From CAYMUR01 sp964393615 (GTDB taxonomy: Bacteria > Planctomycetota > Planctomycetia > Pirellulales > Pirellulaceae): DNA of 64,000 nt. The position numbers and the translations under genes were made by a program. A model generated the notes under the pieces. It was not told the origin of the DNA. It saw nothing but the letters and a program-made list of their open reading frames with translations, and searched no databases. Location of the stretch: positions 52,093 to 116,092 of the forward strand of contig CAYMUR010000004.1 of NCBI GenBank assembly GCA_964393615.1, given 5' to 3'. This document shows positions 24,809 through 34,385 of the stretch, in pieces; position 1 is the stretch's first letter; each line of letters opens with the position of its first letter.

Positions 24809-27088
24809 ATGCGTCTCACATTGCGTACGATGCTGGCTTATTTAGACAACGTTTTGGAATCGGACGACGCTGTAGAGATTGGAAAAAAAGTCGAAGAGAG
24901 TCAGTTTGCCACTGACTTGTCTCATCGAATTCGAAGTTGCATACGTCGATTGAGGCTGTCGTCTCCTCCGCTAGATGACCAGGGTGTGGATTTGGACGCG
25001 AACACCGTTGCTGAGTACTTGGACAGTACGTTGCCAGATGAACAAGTTCCTGATTTTGAAAAAGTATGTCTGGATTCGGATTTACAGCTTGCCGAAGTGG
25101 CTTCCTGTCACCAGATTCTAACGCTTGTTTTGGGTGAACCGGCTCGGATTGAGCCTGCTACTCGGGAACGAATGTGTCGTGTTGGTCAGGCGGAATTGGA
25201 CGATAACCGGAGGCCAGTTGCTGCCGCAGTGCAGAAATCCAACGATGTGGGGACCACTGCCGAAGCTGCTTTGCCAACGGATGAAGCGGAGAAAAGTGTC
25301 GCTGTATTGCAACGTCATTCAGAAGTACCGGATTATTTACACAAGGATCTGGCTGGTAACAAATGGCCAGTAGTTGCTACGTGTTTATTGGCTGCGTTAC
25401 TCACCTTGGGAGTATTCCGACTCCTCGGTCCGTTGGACCGAAGTCATCCGTTTTTCCAAGCGATCGGTCAGTCGAATATTCATGGTCCTTTGGCAGATCA
25501 GGAGTTGCTGTCGGTGGAAGCTAGTATCGAGCCAGACCAACCTGATACAGACAATTTGCCGCGCAGCGAACAGACGGCGACTAGGGTATCCGCTCAGAAT
25601 AACCATGTGGATGAAATAGGAAACGTGGCGCTGGATGACTCTGGATTTCATGAGATTACCGCGCCACAATCAGGGAATCCTCTGACGGCTGATATCTTGT
25701 CGGACGATTCAGGCAATTTGTCCGAAGATACAGCACTTGATCGCCAAACGGTTGCACCGGCAACAGCATTCGTGCCTGCCGTGGATAATGATAATGCAGA
25801 TATATCAAACCTGGCCGTCGAAACGCTGCCTGCCGAAAGCCCCATCGAACAAAAAGTCGTAGAACCGGCTAATTCATTGGTTGATGAGGTTCCTGTTGAG
25901 AAGCCATCCTCGACGGAACCTATCGAGATTGGTCAGTTTCGGTCAGACAACGAAGTCCTTATTCGCTTTGATCCAAAAACAGCAATCTGGCATCGCCTGT
26001 TACCCGATACGGTCTTGTTGACTCAAGATGTATTATTCTCATTACCCACTTACCGCTCCCAGATTGTGCTGAGTACGAACGTTCAGGCAACAGTTTATGG
26101 TGGTTCACGAATTATCATGAATGGAACGGTTGAGGATCCGGGAATTGAGGTTGTTTTTGGCCAGTTATTGTTGGAACCGGTTGGTGACGAGGGTGGCAGC
26201 ATTTCTCTGCAATTACCTGGCCGCAACATCCAGGCGGTGTTTCTTGATGCCGAGTCCGAATTGGCTGTAGAAGTTCAACGCGTTCGTTTACCGGGTGCTG
26301 ACTTAAGTCAACCGATCCCTCACGATGTGCGATTGATTCCTATAAGCGAAGGCGTTGAGATTGTCTCTGATTTGACGTCGGTCCAGACCATCAGCGTCGG
26401 TGAATGCTGGCGGTATCGTGACGATCTAGAACCTGAAATCCATCCGGTTGACAAACATCCAGCCTGGGTGGCAGGGGACGATTTACGCGACATTGATCGA
26501 CTGGCATCAAAAATTCTCGAGTCGGTTCTTAAAGACGAGCGTCCTGTCGGTCTGATGTTAAAGGAAAAAACCGATGCAACGCAGGAAAGACGCATCGAAG
26601 TTCGTACCTTGGCGATTCGTAGTCTGACCTATCTGGGTGACTTTGAACCGTCGATTCAAGCGCTGGCTGATCCGGACCAGCGAAACTGGTGGCAGGTGCA
26701 TTTCTCTGTTTTGCAGGAGTCCCTGGCGCGTCGACCAGAAACGGCAGATCAGGTGCTTGCGTCATTGCAAAAACACCGAGGTCAAGATGCTGAATTATTG
26801 TTGCGTTTACTTTTGGGATATTCGCCCGATGAGTTACAAGCTGGTGGTGCCGCTGAATTGGTTGGATACTTAGACCATGACAAGCTTGATTTTCGTGTAC
26901 TGGCCAGAGAAAATCTTCGCATGATCACAGAAACTCGTCCGATTTATAATCCGGCTGATACACCCGCCAAGCGAAAGCGATCCATTCGTCGCTGGGAGGA
27001 CAAACTGGAGCAAGGTCAGATTGTCTATAAAAATCCACCGGCAGATGTGCCAGCAAAAAAGCGGTCGACAACGGACGATCAGCTTTGA
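24809..27088 (+). CDS. Planctomycete membrane protein with duplicated anti-sigma-like N-terminal repeats
   Basis: A 759-residue protein I recognise as a recurring planctomycete hypothetical. The N terminus holds two related helical repeats, about residues 8-40 (TMLAYLDNVLESDDAVEIGKK) and 65-100 (TVAEYLDSTLPDEQVPDFEK), with the YLDxxL...D/E pattern of zf-HC2 anti-sigma domains; a CxxC pair is absent, so they probably do not bind zinc. One membrane helix lies at about 183-204 (WPVVATCLLAALLTLGVF). After an acidic, low-complexity linker (210-390) comes a FecR-like beta-rich domain (about 395-550: VLLTQDVLFSLPTYRSQIVL) and a helical end. The layout, cytoplasmic repeats plus periplasmic domain, suggests a transmembrane sensor or regulator (inference). 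No sigma factor gene is adjacent. Confidence 0.7.
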   Translation: MRLTLRTMLAYLDNVLESDDAVEIGKKVEESQFATDLSHRIRSCIRRLRLSSPPLDDQGVDLDANTVAEYLDSTLPDEQVPDFEKVCLDSDLQLAEVASCHQILTLVLGEPARIEPATRERMCRVGQAELDDNRRPVAAAVQKSNDVGTTAEAALPTDEAEKSVAVLQRHSEVPDYLHKDLAGNKWPVVATCLLAALLTLGVFRLLGPLDRSHPFFQAIGQSNIHGPLADQELLSVEASIEPDQPDTDNLPRSEQTATRVSAQNNHVDEIGNVALDDSGFHEITAPQSGNPLTADILSDDSGNLSEDTALDRQTVAPATAFVPAVDNDNADISNLAVETLPAESPIEQKVVEPANSLVDEVPVEKPSSTEPIEIGQFRSDNEVLIRFDPKTAIWHRLLPDTVLLTQDVLFSLPTYRSQIVLSTNVQATVYGGSRIIMNGTVEDPGIEVVFGQLLLEPVGDEGGSISLQLPGRNIQAVFLDAESELAVEVQRVRLPGADLSQPIPHDVRLIPISEGVEIVSDLTSVQTISVGECWRYRDDLEPEIHPVDKHPAWVAGDDLRDIDRLASKILESVLKDERPVGLMLKEKTDATQERRIEVRTLAIRSLTYLGDFEPSIQALADPDQRNWWQVHFSVLQESLARRPETADQVLASLQKHRGQDAELLLRLLLGYSPDELQAGGAAELVGYLDHDKLDFRVLARENLRMITETRPIYNPADTPAKRKRSIRRWEDKLEQGQIVYKNPPADVPAKKRSTTDDQL

Positions 27089-27256
27089 ATGTTTTGGATG
27101 GACCTTTGGTTTTTGTTGGAGGGATGCAAATCAACTTCTGTGTTGTGTCAAAAAGAATAGTCAATGTTCGCAAGTCATTGTGTTGCCATAGACAAGTAGA
27201 TCTGCTGTTTTTCCGAGACGAACCATGTACAGGTGTCAATGCATGAAGTCATTTCT

Positions 27257-27275
27257 ACCTTTTTTTGAAAAAGGT
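27257..27275 (+). terminator. Possible weak terminator hairpin
   Basis: ACCTTTTT (27257-27264), loop TTG, AAAAAGGT (27268-27275): a perfect but AT-rich hairpin about 170 bases after the preceding stop. Its lack of G+C makes termination doubtful. Confidence 0.3.
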
Positions 27276-27447
27276 TCTTGCCCTGGAAGATATTATTTTG
27301 TCACTAAGACGTGGAAAATAGCACCCATGGTCTTGGGCGACGGTGGACTAATCAAACGCCGCACAATACCCGCAGGGCCACCTTAAATTACCCAAAGTGT
27401 TATATAGGGTATACTTGTGACTATTGAACTAGCTCTTGACTTTGCGT

Positions 27448-27476
27448 TTGTCCAACGCGTTCCCACGGGTTACAAT
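27448..27476 (+). promoter_or_regulatory. Possible sigma70-type promoter for the hpf-pts genes
   Basis: TTGTCC (27448-27453) and TACAAT (27471-27476) are spaced by 17 bases and match the consensus boxes at four and five positions. Transcription would start about 65 bases before the GTG of hpf. The distance and the absence of other genes support it; there is no direct evidence. Confidence 0.4.
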
Positions 27477-27549
27477 GACTCTTCTCCTGGACGGTTACTA
27501 CAGACAGACGAACGCTGTTCGGTGTGACTTGAGTCGAGGAAGGATACAC

Positions 27550-27903
27550 GTGCAGATCAATATTTCCACGCGCCATGGTCACCTAAGTCAGCAAGTCCAA
27601 GCGAAAATTAATGAAAAGGTTGCACGCTTGCCCCGTTTGCTTGAGCGTCTGACCGCAGCCAACGTTTTGGTTAATTTGGAGCATAAGGATGCTCCCGTGG
27701 TTGAGATTCGAATTTCTGTTGAACATGCCCGGGATTTCGTAGCGACGGAGACATCTGTGGACATCCTGACGGCATTGGACGGAACGATGCGTAAAATGGA
27801 ACAGCAACTTCGCAAACATAAGAAAAAGATCAAAGACCACAAAACAACTGGTTTGAAGTACCAATCGTTGTTGGATGAGTCCGACGACGAATCAGCAGAG
27901 TAA
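27550..27903 (+). CDS. hpf: Ribosome hibernation promoting factor, short form
   Basis: A 117-residue HPF/RaiA-family protein. GTG 27550 is used because AGGAAGGA (27537-27544) precedes it and the product then starts with the usual MQINISTRHGHLS. The family pattern is clear: KINEKVARLPRLLERLTAANVLV, then VEIRISVEHARDFVATETSVDILTALDGTMRKMEQQLRKHKKKI. There is no C-terminal dimerisation domain, so it is the short form. It binds the 30S decoding centre and silences ribosomes in stationary phase. The gene opens a block with ptsN, ptsH and ptsI, as in the hpf-ptsN pairing of proteobacterial rpoN loci. The end of the gene lies in an imperfect tandem repeat. Confidence 0.88.
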   Translation: MQINISTRHGHLSQQVQAKINEKVARLPRLLERLTAANVLVNLEHKDAPVVEIRISVEHARDFVATETSVDILTALDGTMRKMEQQLRKHKKKIKDHKTTGLKYQSLLDESDDESAE

Positions 27904-27932
27904 AACGACGAATCAGAGTAAAACGATGAATC
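27886..27932. repeat. Imperfect tandem repeat across the hpf stop codon
   Basis: GACGAATCAGCAGAGTAAAA-C (27886-27906), GACGAATCAGAGTAAAAC (27907-27924) and the start of a third unit, GATGAATC (27925-27932). Each full unit contains a TAA; the first is the hpf stop. Replication slippage is the likely origin. Confidence 0.75.
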
Positions 27933-27985
27933 TGGATGGAAAGAACCTGTCAGTCAACGATGTCAAAGCATGAAGGAACCATTGG

Positions 27986-28462
27986 ATGAAATTTGCTGAC
28001 TTTGTCAGCCCCGAAGCAATCAAGGCTGGATTGGAGGCGGACACGAAAGATAGTGCCATTGAGGAAATGTTGGCTGCATTAGTCGCGGCCAATCGGATCG
28101 CGTCGGAAGATACCGAGAGCATTTTAAAGGCAATTAAGAAACGTGAAGAGTTGGGGAGCACGGGCATTGGACGCGGTGTAGCAGTGCCACATACAAAACA
28201 TCCCAGTGTCGACAAGCTTGTTGCTACAGTTGGAATTAGTGGAGAGGGCGTGGATTTTGATAGTCTGGATGGTGAAAAGGTCCAACTTTTTTTCCTATTG
28301 ATTTCCCCTCCAGATCGACCAAGCGATCACCTTCGGGCTTTGGAGAATATTTCACGTCAATTACGAGACGAAAGGTTTTGTCGCTTTTTAAAACAGTCCA
28401 AAACGGTTAATGAAGTTAAACAATTACTGGAAGAAGCCGACAATAACCAGTTTGTTTCATAA
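27986..28462 (+). CDS. ptsN: PTS IIA component, PtsN/fructose type
   Basis: A 158-residue PTS EIIA type-2 domain standing alone. The phosphorylated histidine is H69 in GRGVAVPHTKHP, with the usual LGSTGIG just before it and FFLLISPPD in the core. Single EIIA proteins of this kind (EIIA-Ntr) work in regulatory phosphorelays rather than sugar uptake. HPr and enzyme I follow at once, so the chain EI, HPr, EIIA can be complete inside this block. No EIIB or EIIC is seen. The ATG follows GAAGGAA at a slightly long distance. Confidence 0.9.
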   Translation: MKFADFVSPEAIKAGLEADTKDSAIEEMLAALVAANRIASEDTESILKAIKKREELGSTGIGRGVAVPHTKHPSVDKLVATVGISGEGVDFDSLDGEKVQLFFLLISPPDRPSDHLRALENISRQLRDERFCRFLKQSKTVNEVKQLLEEADNNQFVS

Positions 28463-28513
28463 GGATGACACCGCTCGATTACGGTCGGTGACAAAGATAA
28501 TTTGATCTGCGAC

Positions 28514-28810
28514 ATGGCCCAACAGACTGCCAGCCGAAATGTGACGATTGTTAACCCACAAGGGTTGCACGCTCGTCCTGCAGATTTGTTAGTCAAGCTG
28601 GCAAACCAATTTGAGTCTAAGATCGAAGTAATCAAGAATGGCGAGCGGGTGGACGGTAAAAGTATATTATCCGTTCTAACACTCGCAGCTGAGCACGGTA
28701 CAGAATTAACGATCGAGGCGACTGGCTCTGATGCCATTGTCGCGCTCAATGCTTTGACGGACCTAGTGAATAGTAGTTTCGTTGAAGAAGAAAGAACCAA
28801 TCCGCAATAG
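28514..28810 (+). CDS. ptsH: Phosphocarrier protein HPr
   Basis: A 98-residue HPr. The active histidine is H19 in NPQGLHARPADLLV. Ser50, in RVDGKSILSVLTLAAEHGTEL, is at the place of the regulatory Ser46 of Gram-positive HPr, so control by HPr kinase is possible; no hprK is in the window. A TTG twelve bases upstream could also serve as start, but the ATG gives the normal N terminus. It takes phosphate from EI (28992) and passes it to the EIIA at 27986 (inference from linkage). Confidence 0.92.
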   Translation: MAQQTASRNVTIVNPQGLHARPADLLVKLANQFESKIEVIKNGERVDGKSILSVLTLAAEHGTELTIEATGSDAIVALNALTDLVNSSFVEEERTNPQ

Positions 28811-28991
28811 GTGCTACAGGAATGTGGTTGAGCATGAGACGTGTTGGCCTGACTGACTCACCGGCTCTTGTGCACCTGGAACCAAATGAATGATGTGGCG
28901 ACCCAACGTGGTTGGAGTAATAGCCTGATAGAACGATGAATTAGGTGTCGGGCTATCTACCCAGCGTTGATTCGGACGCCACGCGAGAGCG

Positions 28992-30755
28992 ATGCATATA
29001 CTTCAGGGAATTGCCGTAGCGCCCGGCGTGGCGATCGGCGAAGCACTTATTGTAGATAGTGAAGGGTTTCGGATCCCCCAGCGTTTCGTGACACGCGACG
29101 TTGTGGAGGACGAAATAAAGCGGTTGGACCGAGCCGTTATCGCTGTAGGTAGCGAAATCGAAAAGAACCGAGACACGGTTGCAGCTCAACTCGGTGATCA
29201 GTGCGGTGCGATTTTCTCTGCACACCTGCAGATATTGCGGGACGAACAATTGAGGGATGCTTGGCATCAACGTATCCGTCAACAACACAACTCGCCCGAA
29301 TACGCGGTCAGTCGTACTTTAAGGGAGTATGCTAAGGTTTTTCAGTCGTTGGACAGTGGAACACATCAAGCACTTGCGTCGGACATTTTTGATATTGAAA
29401 AACGTTTGTTGCGACATCTTCTGGGGCACCGCTGTGAAGAAATCTCACATCTTGCTTCTCCCGTCATTCTGCTAGCGCATGATCTGACTCCGAGTGAAGC
29501 GGCTAACTTGGATCGAGAAAATGTTCTGGGATTTGCCACAGAAATGGGAGGACCTGGTGGCCACACGGCTATTGTGGCAGAAGCGCTGGAATTGCCAGCA
29601 GTAGTAGGCATCGGACACTTTGTGGTGGACGTATCCGGTGGTGAATTGGTGATCATCGATGGTGATCATGGTCAGGTTATCCTTCAGCCGGACGAAGAAA
29701 CGATTGCTCGATATCGGCACGAAGTCCAAGAGCATCGTGACCTTGCCTTACGTTTGATGTCACTTCGCGACTTACCTGCCGAAACGACGGACGGTACTCA
29801 TCTTGAGTTACTAGCAAATATTGAATTTCCCTACGAAGCGGAAGTCTGTCTCGATCGACGTGCAAGTGGCATCGGTCTTTATCGTACGGAATTTCTTTAT
29901 CTTAGCGCCGATAAGGTACCGGACGAAGAAACACATTACGAAGCATACAGCAAAGTCGTTAGGACGATGGGTGACTTACCAGTCACCATAAGAACTGTTG
30001 ATCTTGGTGCCGACAAGATTCCGCCGGCGGAAGGACTCGGTACTGCAATGGAAGAAGTCGGACGAAATCCGGAGCTTGGGCTCCGGAGCATTCGCTTGAG
30101 TCTGCACAACCGAATGTTGTTTCGGACCCAATTGCGCGCTATTCTGCGAGCCAGCACACTGGGAAATGTTAGTGTAATGTTTCCGCTGGTTAGTACCCTG
30201 CATGAATTACGGCAGGCAAAAATGATGGTTGCTGAAGTCATGGAAGAGCTTGTCGAAGAAAAGGTTGATGTTCAACGTGATATTCCCATAGGAATTATGG
30301 TTGAATCGCCGGCGGCCGTTGTGATGCTCGATGTGTTTTTGAACGAAGTAGATTTCATCAGTCTGGGGACCAACGACCTGATCCAGTATAGCATGGCCGT
30401 TGATCGCACCAACAAGGATGTAGCGGCTTTATACGATGCGGGTGACCCTGCCGTTCTCCGGTTGATTGACATGGCGCTTCGGGCGGCGCGTAAAGCCTCG
30501 ATGTCCATTACGATGTGTGGGCAAATGAGTGGCAGTACAACATACACGATGTTACTTCTGGGCCTGGGATTTCGCAGTCTTAGCGTTGCGCCCAGTGCTA
30601 TTCCGGAAGTCAAGAAAATTTGTCGTAGCGTGTCCATTAAGCAGTGCGAGGTGCTGGCACAGCGCGCTATGCAGCTTGATAACGCGCGAGATATTAACCA
30701 TTTATTGAAAACGGAACTGCACCATGTTGTGCCGGAATTGGCGATGTTTGTGTAA
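28992..30755 (+). CDS. ptsI: PTS enzyme I
   Basis: A 587-residue enzyme I, of normal length. The N-terminal HPr-binding/phosphohistidine part contains the active histidine in GGPGGHTAIVAEALELPAVVG (near residue 190), and the C-terminal PEP-binding barrel contains GIGLYRTEFLY (near 296), RTVDLGADK, NPELGLRSIRL, GIMVESPAA and the C-terminal motif SLGTNDLIQYSMAVDR, MCGQMSG with the catalytic cysteine. It uses PEP to phosphorylate HPr in the cytoplasm. It lies 181 bases after ptsH. A small inverted repeat overlaps its stop (30745-30760). Confidence 0.95.
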   Translation: MHILQGIAVAPGVAIGEALIVDSEGFRIPQRFVTRDVVEDEIKRLDRAVIAVGSEIEKNRDTVAAQLGDQCGAIFSAHLQILRDEQLRDAWHQRIRQQHNSPEYAVSRTLREYAKVFQSLDSGTHQALASDIFDIEKRLLRHLLGHRCEEISHLASPVILLAHDLTPSEAANLDRENVLGFATEMGGPGGHTAIVAEALELPAVVGIGHFVVDVSGGELVIIDGDHGQVILQPDEETIARYRHEVQEHRDLALRLMSLRDLPAETTDGTHLELLANIEFPYEAEVCLDRRASGIGLYRTEFLYLSADKVPDEETHYEAYSKVVRTMGDLPVTIRTVDLGADKIPPAEGLGTAMEEVGRNPELGLRSIRLSLHNRMLFRTQLRAILRASTLGNVSVMFPLVSTLHELRQAKMMVAEVMEELVEEKVDVQRDIPIGIMVESPAAVVMLDVFLNEVDFISLGTNDLIQYSMAVDRTNKDVAALYDAGDPAVLRLIDMALRAARKASMSITMCGQMSGSTTYTMLLLGLGFRSLSVAPSAIPEVKKICRSVSIKQCEVLAQRAMQLDNARDINHLLKTELHHVVPELAMFV

Positions 30756-30838
30756 ACATGCTGATCGATTCCAAAAAGAAAATATGAATTTTAACCGTCA
30801 GGTTGGCAGTTTCCGCATAATGTAGAATTGGAAAAGTT

Positions 30839-32458
30839 ATGAAAAAAGAAATGTTGATCAATGTGTCGCAGCCGGAAGAATGCCGGATTGCGATCGTCGA
30901 AGATGGATTGTTGGAAGAACTTTATATTGAGCGTAGCAGCCAAGATAATTATGTAGGGAACATTTACAAAGGTCGTGTTGTCAATCTGGAACCAAGCATT
31001 CAGGCAGCCTTTGTCGATTTTGGCGTGGGGCGCAATGGATTTCTCCATTTAAGTGATGTCGAGCCACAATATTTCCGTCAAGGTGGTTACGATCCAAATC
31101 AGGAAGTTGAAGATACAAGACAACGCCGTTCCACGAAGGACAAATCGGAGAATGATGAAAATGGGCGTAGCAGACATCGACGCCGGCCTCCTCGAACTGG
31201 TGCTCGACCTCGTATAAAGCCGCCTATCCAGGATATCTTTCGTCGTGGTGACGAAGTGGTAGTACAAGTAATCAAAGAGGGTATTGGCACCAAGGGCCCA
31301 ACCCTGTCAACGTATATCAGTATTCCCGGTAGATACCTTGTGCTAATGCCGGCCTTGGGTCGGGTTGGTGTATCGCGCAAGATTGAGGATGAAGACATCC
31401 GGCGTAAATTACGCGACACATTGTTGGAGCTTAATCCGCCAAAAGGACTTGGTTTTATTGTTCGCACGGCTGGCGTTGACCGTTCTCGAAAAGAATTGTC
31501 ACGCGACATGGCCTATTTATTGCGTCTTTGGAAAGTGATTGACCGTCGCATCCGAAAAAATTCGGCGCCGATTGATATCTACGAAGAAAGCGACATGATC
31601 ATTCGTACCATTCGCGATATTTTCAGCTCCGATGTCGATGCAATTTACATTGATGAGAATGAATCCCATGAGCGCGCCAAGGAGTTTTTACAGCTAGTCA
31701 TGCCACGACATGCTAATCGGTTGCACTTCTATGAAGGGAAGGAACCGTTGTTCCATAAATATGATCTTGAACAAGAGATTGCTTATATTCATCAACGAGA
31801 AGTCTCCTTGAAGGATGGTGGTTCTATCGTTATTGACCCAACCGAAGCGCTGGTAGCGATTGATGTTAATAGTGGTAATTTTCGCACGGATGATTCTGCT
31901 GAAGAAACAGCGTTCCAACTAAACTTGGTGGCAGCCCGAGAAATTGCCCGACAGTTGCGCCTACGGGATCTTGGCGGTGTTGTCGTGAATGACTTCATTG
32001 ACATGCGCAAAGAAAAACATCGGCGTGGTGTTGAACATGCACTGCGTGATGCTGTCAAAAGGGATCGTGCACGGACTAAAATATTACGCACTAGTCCTTT
32101 TGGGCTCGTGGAGATGACGCGACAACGTATTCGGCCCAGTCTTAAACGAAGTGTCTATCAAGACTGCCCAATTTGTTCGGGAAAAGGAGTTGTGAAGTCT
32201 GATGAAAGTATGGCGATTGAAGTGATTCGCTTGTTGTTGTTGGCCAAGCATGACGAACATATTGCGAAGGTTGAGATTCGGGTTGCCGAAGATGTGACCG
32301 CCTATTTGAATAATAAAAAACGTCGCGAATTGGCCTCCATTGAAGAAGATGGAGAGATGACCGTACATATTTTCAGTGGCGAAAATCTCGGACCTGAATT
32401 TCTCGAAATCAATTGTACAGATCGTGAAGGTAACGGGGTGCCCACTCCCACGGTTTGA
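30839..32458 (+). CDS. rng: Ribonuclease E/G family endoribonuclease
   Basis: A 539-residue RNase G/E catalytic core. An S1 RNA-binding domain (about 36-190) is interrupted at residues 80-130 by a highly charged insertion (DTRQRRSTKDKSENDENG, then RRRPP). The DNase I-like catalytic part has the two metal-binding aspartates in AIDVNSGNF (near 341) and VVNDFIDM (near 384), and the zinc-link CPICSGKG (near 443). There is no long C-terminal degradosome scaffold as in E. coli RNase E, so it is of RNase G size plus the insertion. It cuts single-stranded AU-rich RNA in mRNA decay and rRNA processing. It lies 83 bases after ptsI and may be co-transcribed. Confidence 0.92.
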   Translation: MKKEMLINVSQPEECRIAIVEDGLLEELYIERSSQDNYVGNIYKGRVVNLEPSIQAAFVDFGVGRNGFLHLSDVEPQYFRQGGYDPNQEVEDTRQRRSTKDKSENDENGRSRHRRRPPRTGARPRIKPPIQDIFRRGDEVVVQVIKEGIGTKGPTLSTYISIPGRYLVLMPALGRVGVSRKIEDEDIRRKLRDTLLELNPPKGLGFIVRTAGVDRSRKELSRDMAYLLRLWKVIDRRIRKNSAPIDIYEESDMIIRTIRDIFSSDVDAIYIDENESHERAKEFLQLVMPRHANRLHFYEGKEPLFHKYDLEQEIAYIHQREVSLKDGGSIVIDPTEALVAIDVNSGNFRTDDSAEETAFQLNLVAAREIARQLRLRDLGGVVVNDFIDMRKEKHRRGVEHALRDAVKRDRARTKILRTSPFGLVEMTRQRIRPSLKRSVYQDCPICSGKGVVKSDESMAIEVIRLLLLAKHDEHIAKVEIRVAEDVTAYLNNKKRRELASIEEDGEMTVHIFSGENLGPEFLEINCTDREGNGVPTPTV

Positions 32459-32800
32459 GACAGCCCTGGCGGATCCGACTTTCGATGTTCAAACGACAGA
32501 GATGTGCTTCGTGGCAATCGCTGGATACAGTGGCAACCTGTTAGCATGGACTAGCCGTTAGTGAATCAACATCGATGTCCCAGATGAATCATCCGAAATG
32601 ATTGACCTGTCTGCAAGCCAAGATATTTTTCTGATCAGCTTGGTGTTGACGTCGTGGGTTCAGTGTGCGTTTGTGCGCAATGGTGACACAAGACGCCGTG
32701 GCTGCTGACTAGTTTGTCGTTTTTGCTTCCGATGACCGGATTGATGTAGCATGTGCTGATGAATGCCGACTTGCTGTTTGACCGTTGGGAGATCTCTGTC
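32459..32800. other. Intergenic
   Basis: No gene or terminator is seen between rng and the broken DUF3604 gene. A ribosome site (GGGAG, 32786-32790) for the latter lies at its right end. Confidence 0.45.
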
Positions 32801-34385
32801 ATGAGCGTAGAAATCGATCATCGAGAATTTGTGGGAGGGACTGTCGCGACAGCTATTCTTTCGGGTGTGCGCGAACAATCGCATTGTGTGCCACAGAATC
32901 TGATGCTGTACCGCAATTGTTCTGGGGAGATTTGCATAACCATAACGCGGTTGGTTATGCAAAAGGGTCATTGGAACGATCGATAGATTTAGCCCGTGAA
33001 CATCTCGACTTCTTTGCGTTCACCGGACATGCATCGTGGCACGACATGCCAAAGATGCCCGGTGATCGCCATTTGAAGTGGGTCCGTGGATTTGAGGTAC
33101 ATTCGAAACATTGGCCCAAAACTCGGCAACTGATCCACGACGCAAACTCAGATAACTTTGTTGCATTATTAGGCTATGAGTGGCACTCCAGTCACTTTGG
33201 GGATTATTGCCTGATATATCCTCATGATCAACCGGAATTGTTTTTACCGGATGATGTAGAAAAGTTACTGGACTTTGCCGAGGCAAAGGACGCACTAGCG
33301 ATACCTCACCATGTTGGATACAAGCAAGGTTGGCCTGGCGCGAACTTCAAACATTTTCGACCATCCACGAGTCCTGTTGTAGAGATATTTTCTGAACATG
33401 GCTGTACGGAAATCGACCGTGCCCCTTATCCGATGATCCGCCATAGCAACGGCGGAAGATCAACGTCTAATACGATTGTTCCTCAGTTGCAACAAGGAAA
33501 CCGATTTGGATTTATCGCGTCCAGCGATAACCACCGAGGTTATCCAGGTGCTTACGGTGAAGGGTACTTGGTGTGTGGGTAAATGAGTTGACACCGAGGG
33601 GAATATTTTCTGCCATTCGATCACGGCGAACCTATGCTGCGACGGGGGATCGCATCACATTGGAGCTAACCTTGAATGGCCAGCCGATGGGATCACAATT
33701 GCCAACCACTGCCGAACGTCAAATCGACGTCCGTGTTGAAGGTGAAGATGCGATCCAAATGGTAGAACTCATTCGGAACGGTCAGGTCATCGAACGATAT
33801 TTTCCGGATGACCATGCAACACCTGTCAGGTTTCCCGGGAGAGCAAAATGTCGCATCCAATATGGCTGGGGACCCTGGGCTGCGCTAGGATTGGGCCGGA
33901 CTTATTTATGGGACATGTCCATTCTGATGGACGGTGGTCATTTCGTCCGTGCGACGCCTTGTTTTCAATCAGCACCGTACGAGGAGGCCTTGCGAGATAA
34001 GCTTCAAATTGTCACAGAACGCGAAATGCGAATTGAATCCAACACAACACGAGTGCAATGCTATACCGAAGATCCAACCAAGTCGGTCGTGTGTGAACTC
34101 GATGCTTCTCGGGATGCGACGTTAACGGTGAAGATTAGAAAACCCGTAGAGCAAGTCGTTAGGACCACATTTGCCAATTTGATCGATGATAATGTCGTGA
34201 CGTTTACAGGCCCTTTCACCAGTGAAAGTTTTATTCTTCAGCGGCTTGTGAGTCCCAGTGAGTACGGTGTCACGATCCGTTGGAACGACCATCGCCCGAA
34301 AACTGGAATATCCGACTGGTATTATGTTCGCGTCACACAACATAATGGACAGTTGGCCTGGTTGAGTCCCATTTGGGTAGGATAG
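32801..34385 (+). pseudogene. DUF3604-type PHP-like protein broken by two frameshifts
   Basis: Three overlapping frames together make one exported protein. Frame A starts at ATG 32801 after GGGAG and gives a signal-like start (HREFVGGTVATAILS). Frame B continues from about 32863 with CARTIALCATESDAVPQLFW, then GDLHNHNAVGYAKGS, VGYKQGWPG and SDNHRGYPGAYGEGY. Frame C takes over at about 33571 with VWVNELTPRGIFSAIRSRRT, then TGDRITLELTLNG and an Ig-like end. GDLHxH and the later histidines are metal ligands of the PHP/DUF3604 family. Each shift is -1 and each is repaired by adding one G to a G run (32863-32865; 33570-33571), giving SGCART and GYLGVWVNEL. Either recent decay or draft-sequence errors. 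The intact protein would be an exported metal-dependent hydrolase-like protein of unknown substrate. Confidence 0.8.

Larger units (their letters stand above)
27089..27549. other. Gap upstream of the hpf-pts block
   Basis: There is no gene in this 460-base stretch. It holds an AT-rich hairpin (27257-27275) and a possible promoter (27448-27476), both listed. Confidence 0.5.

Noticed and set aside
27585..27865. Minus-strand frames opposite hpf
   Set aside because: Cysteine/phenylalanine-rich mirror translations of a clear HPF gene.
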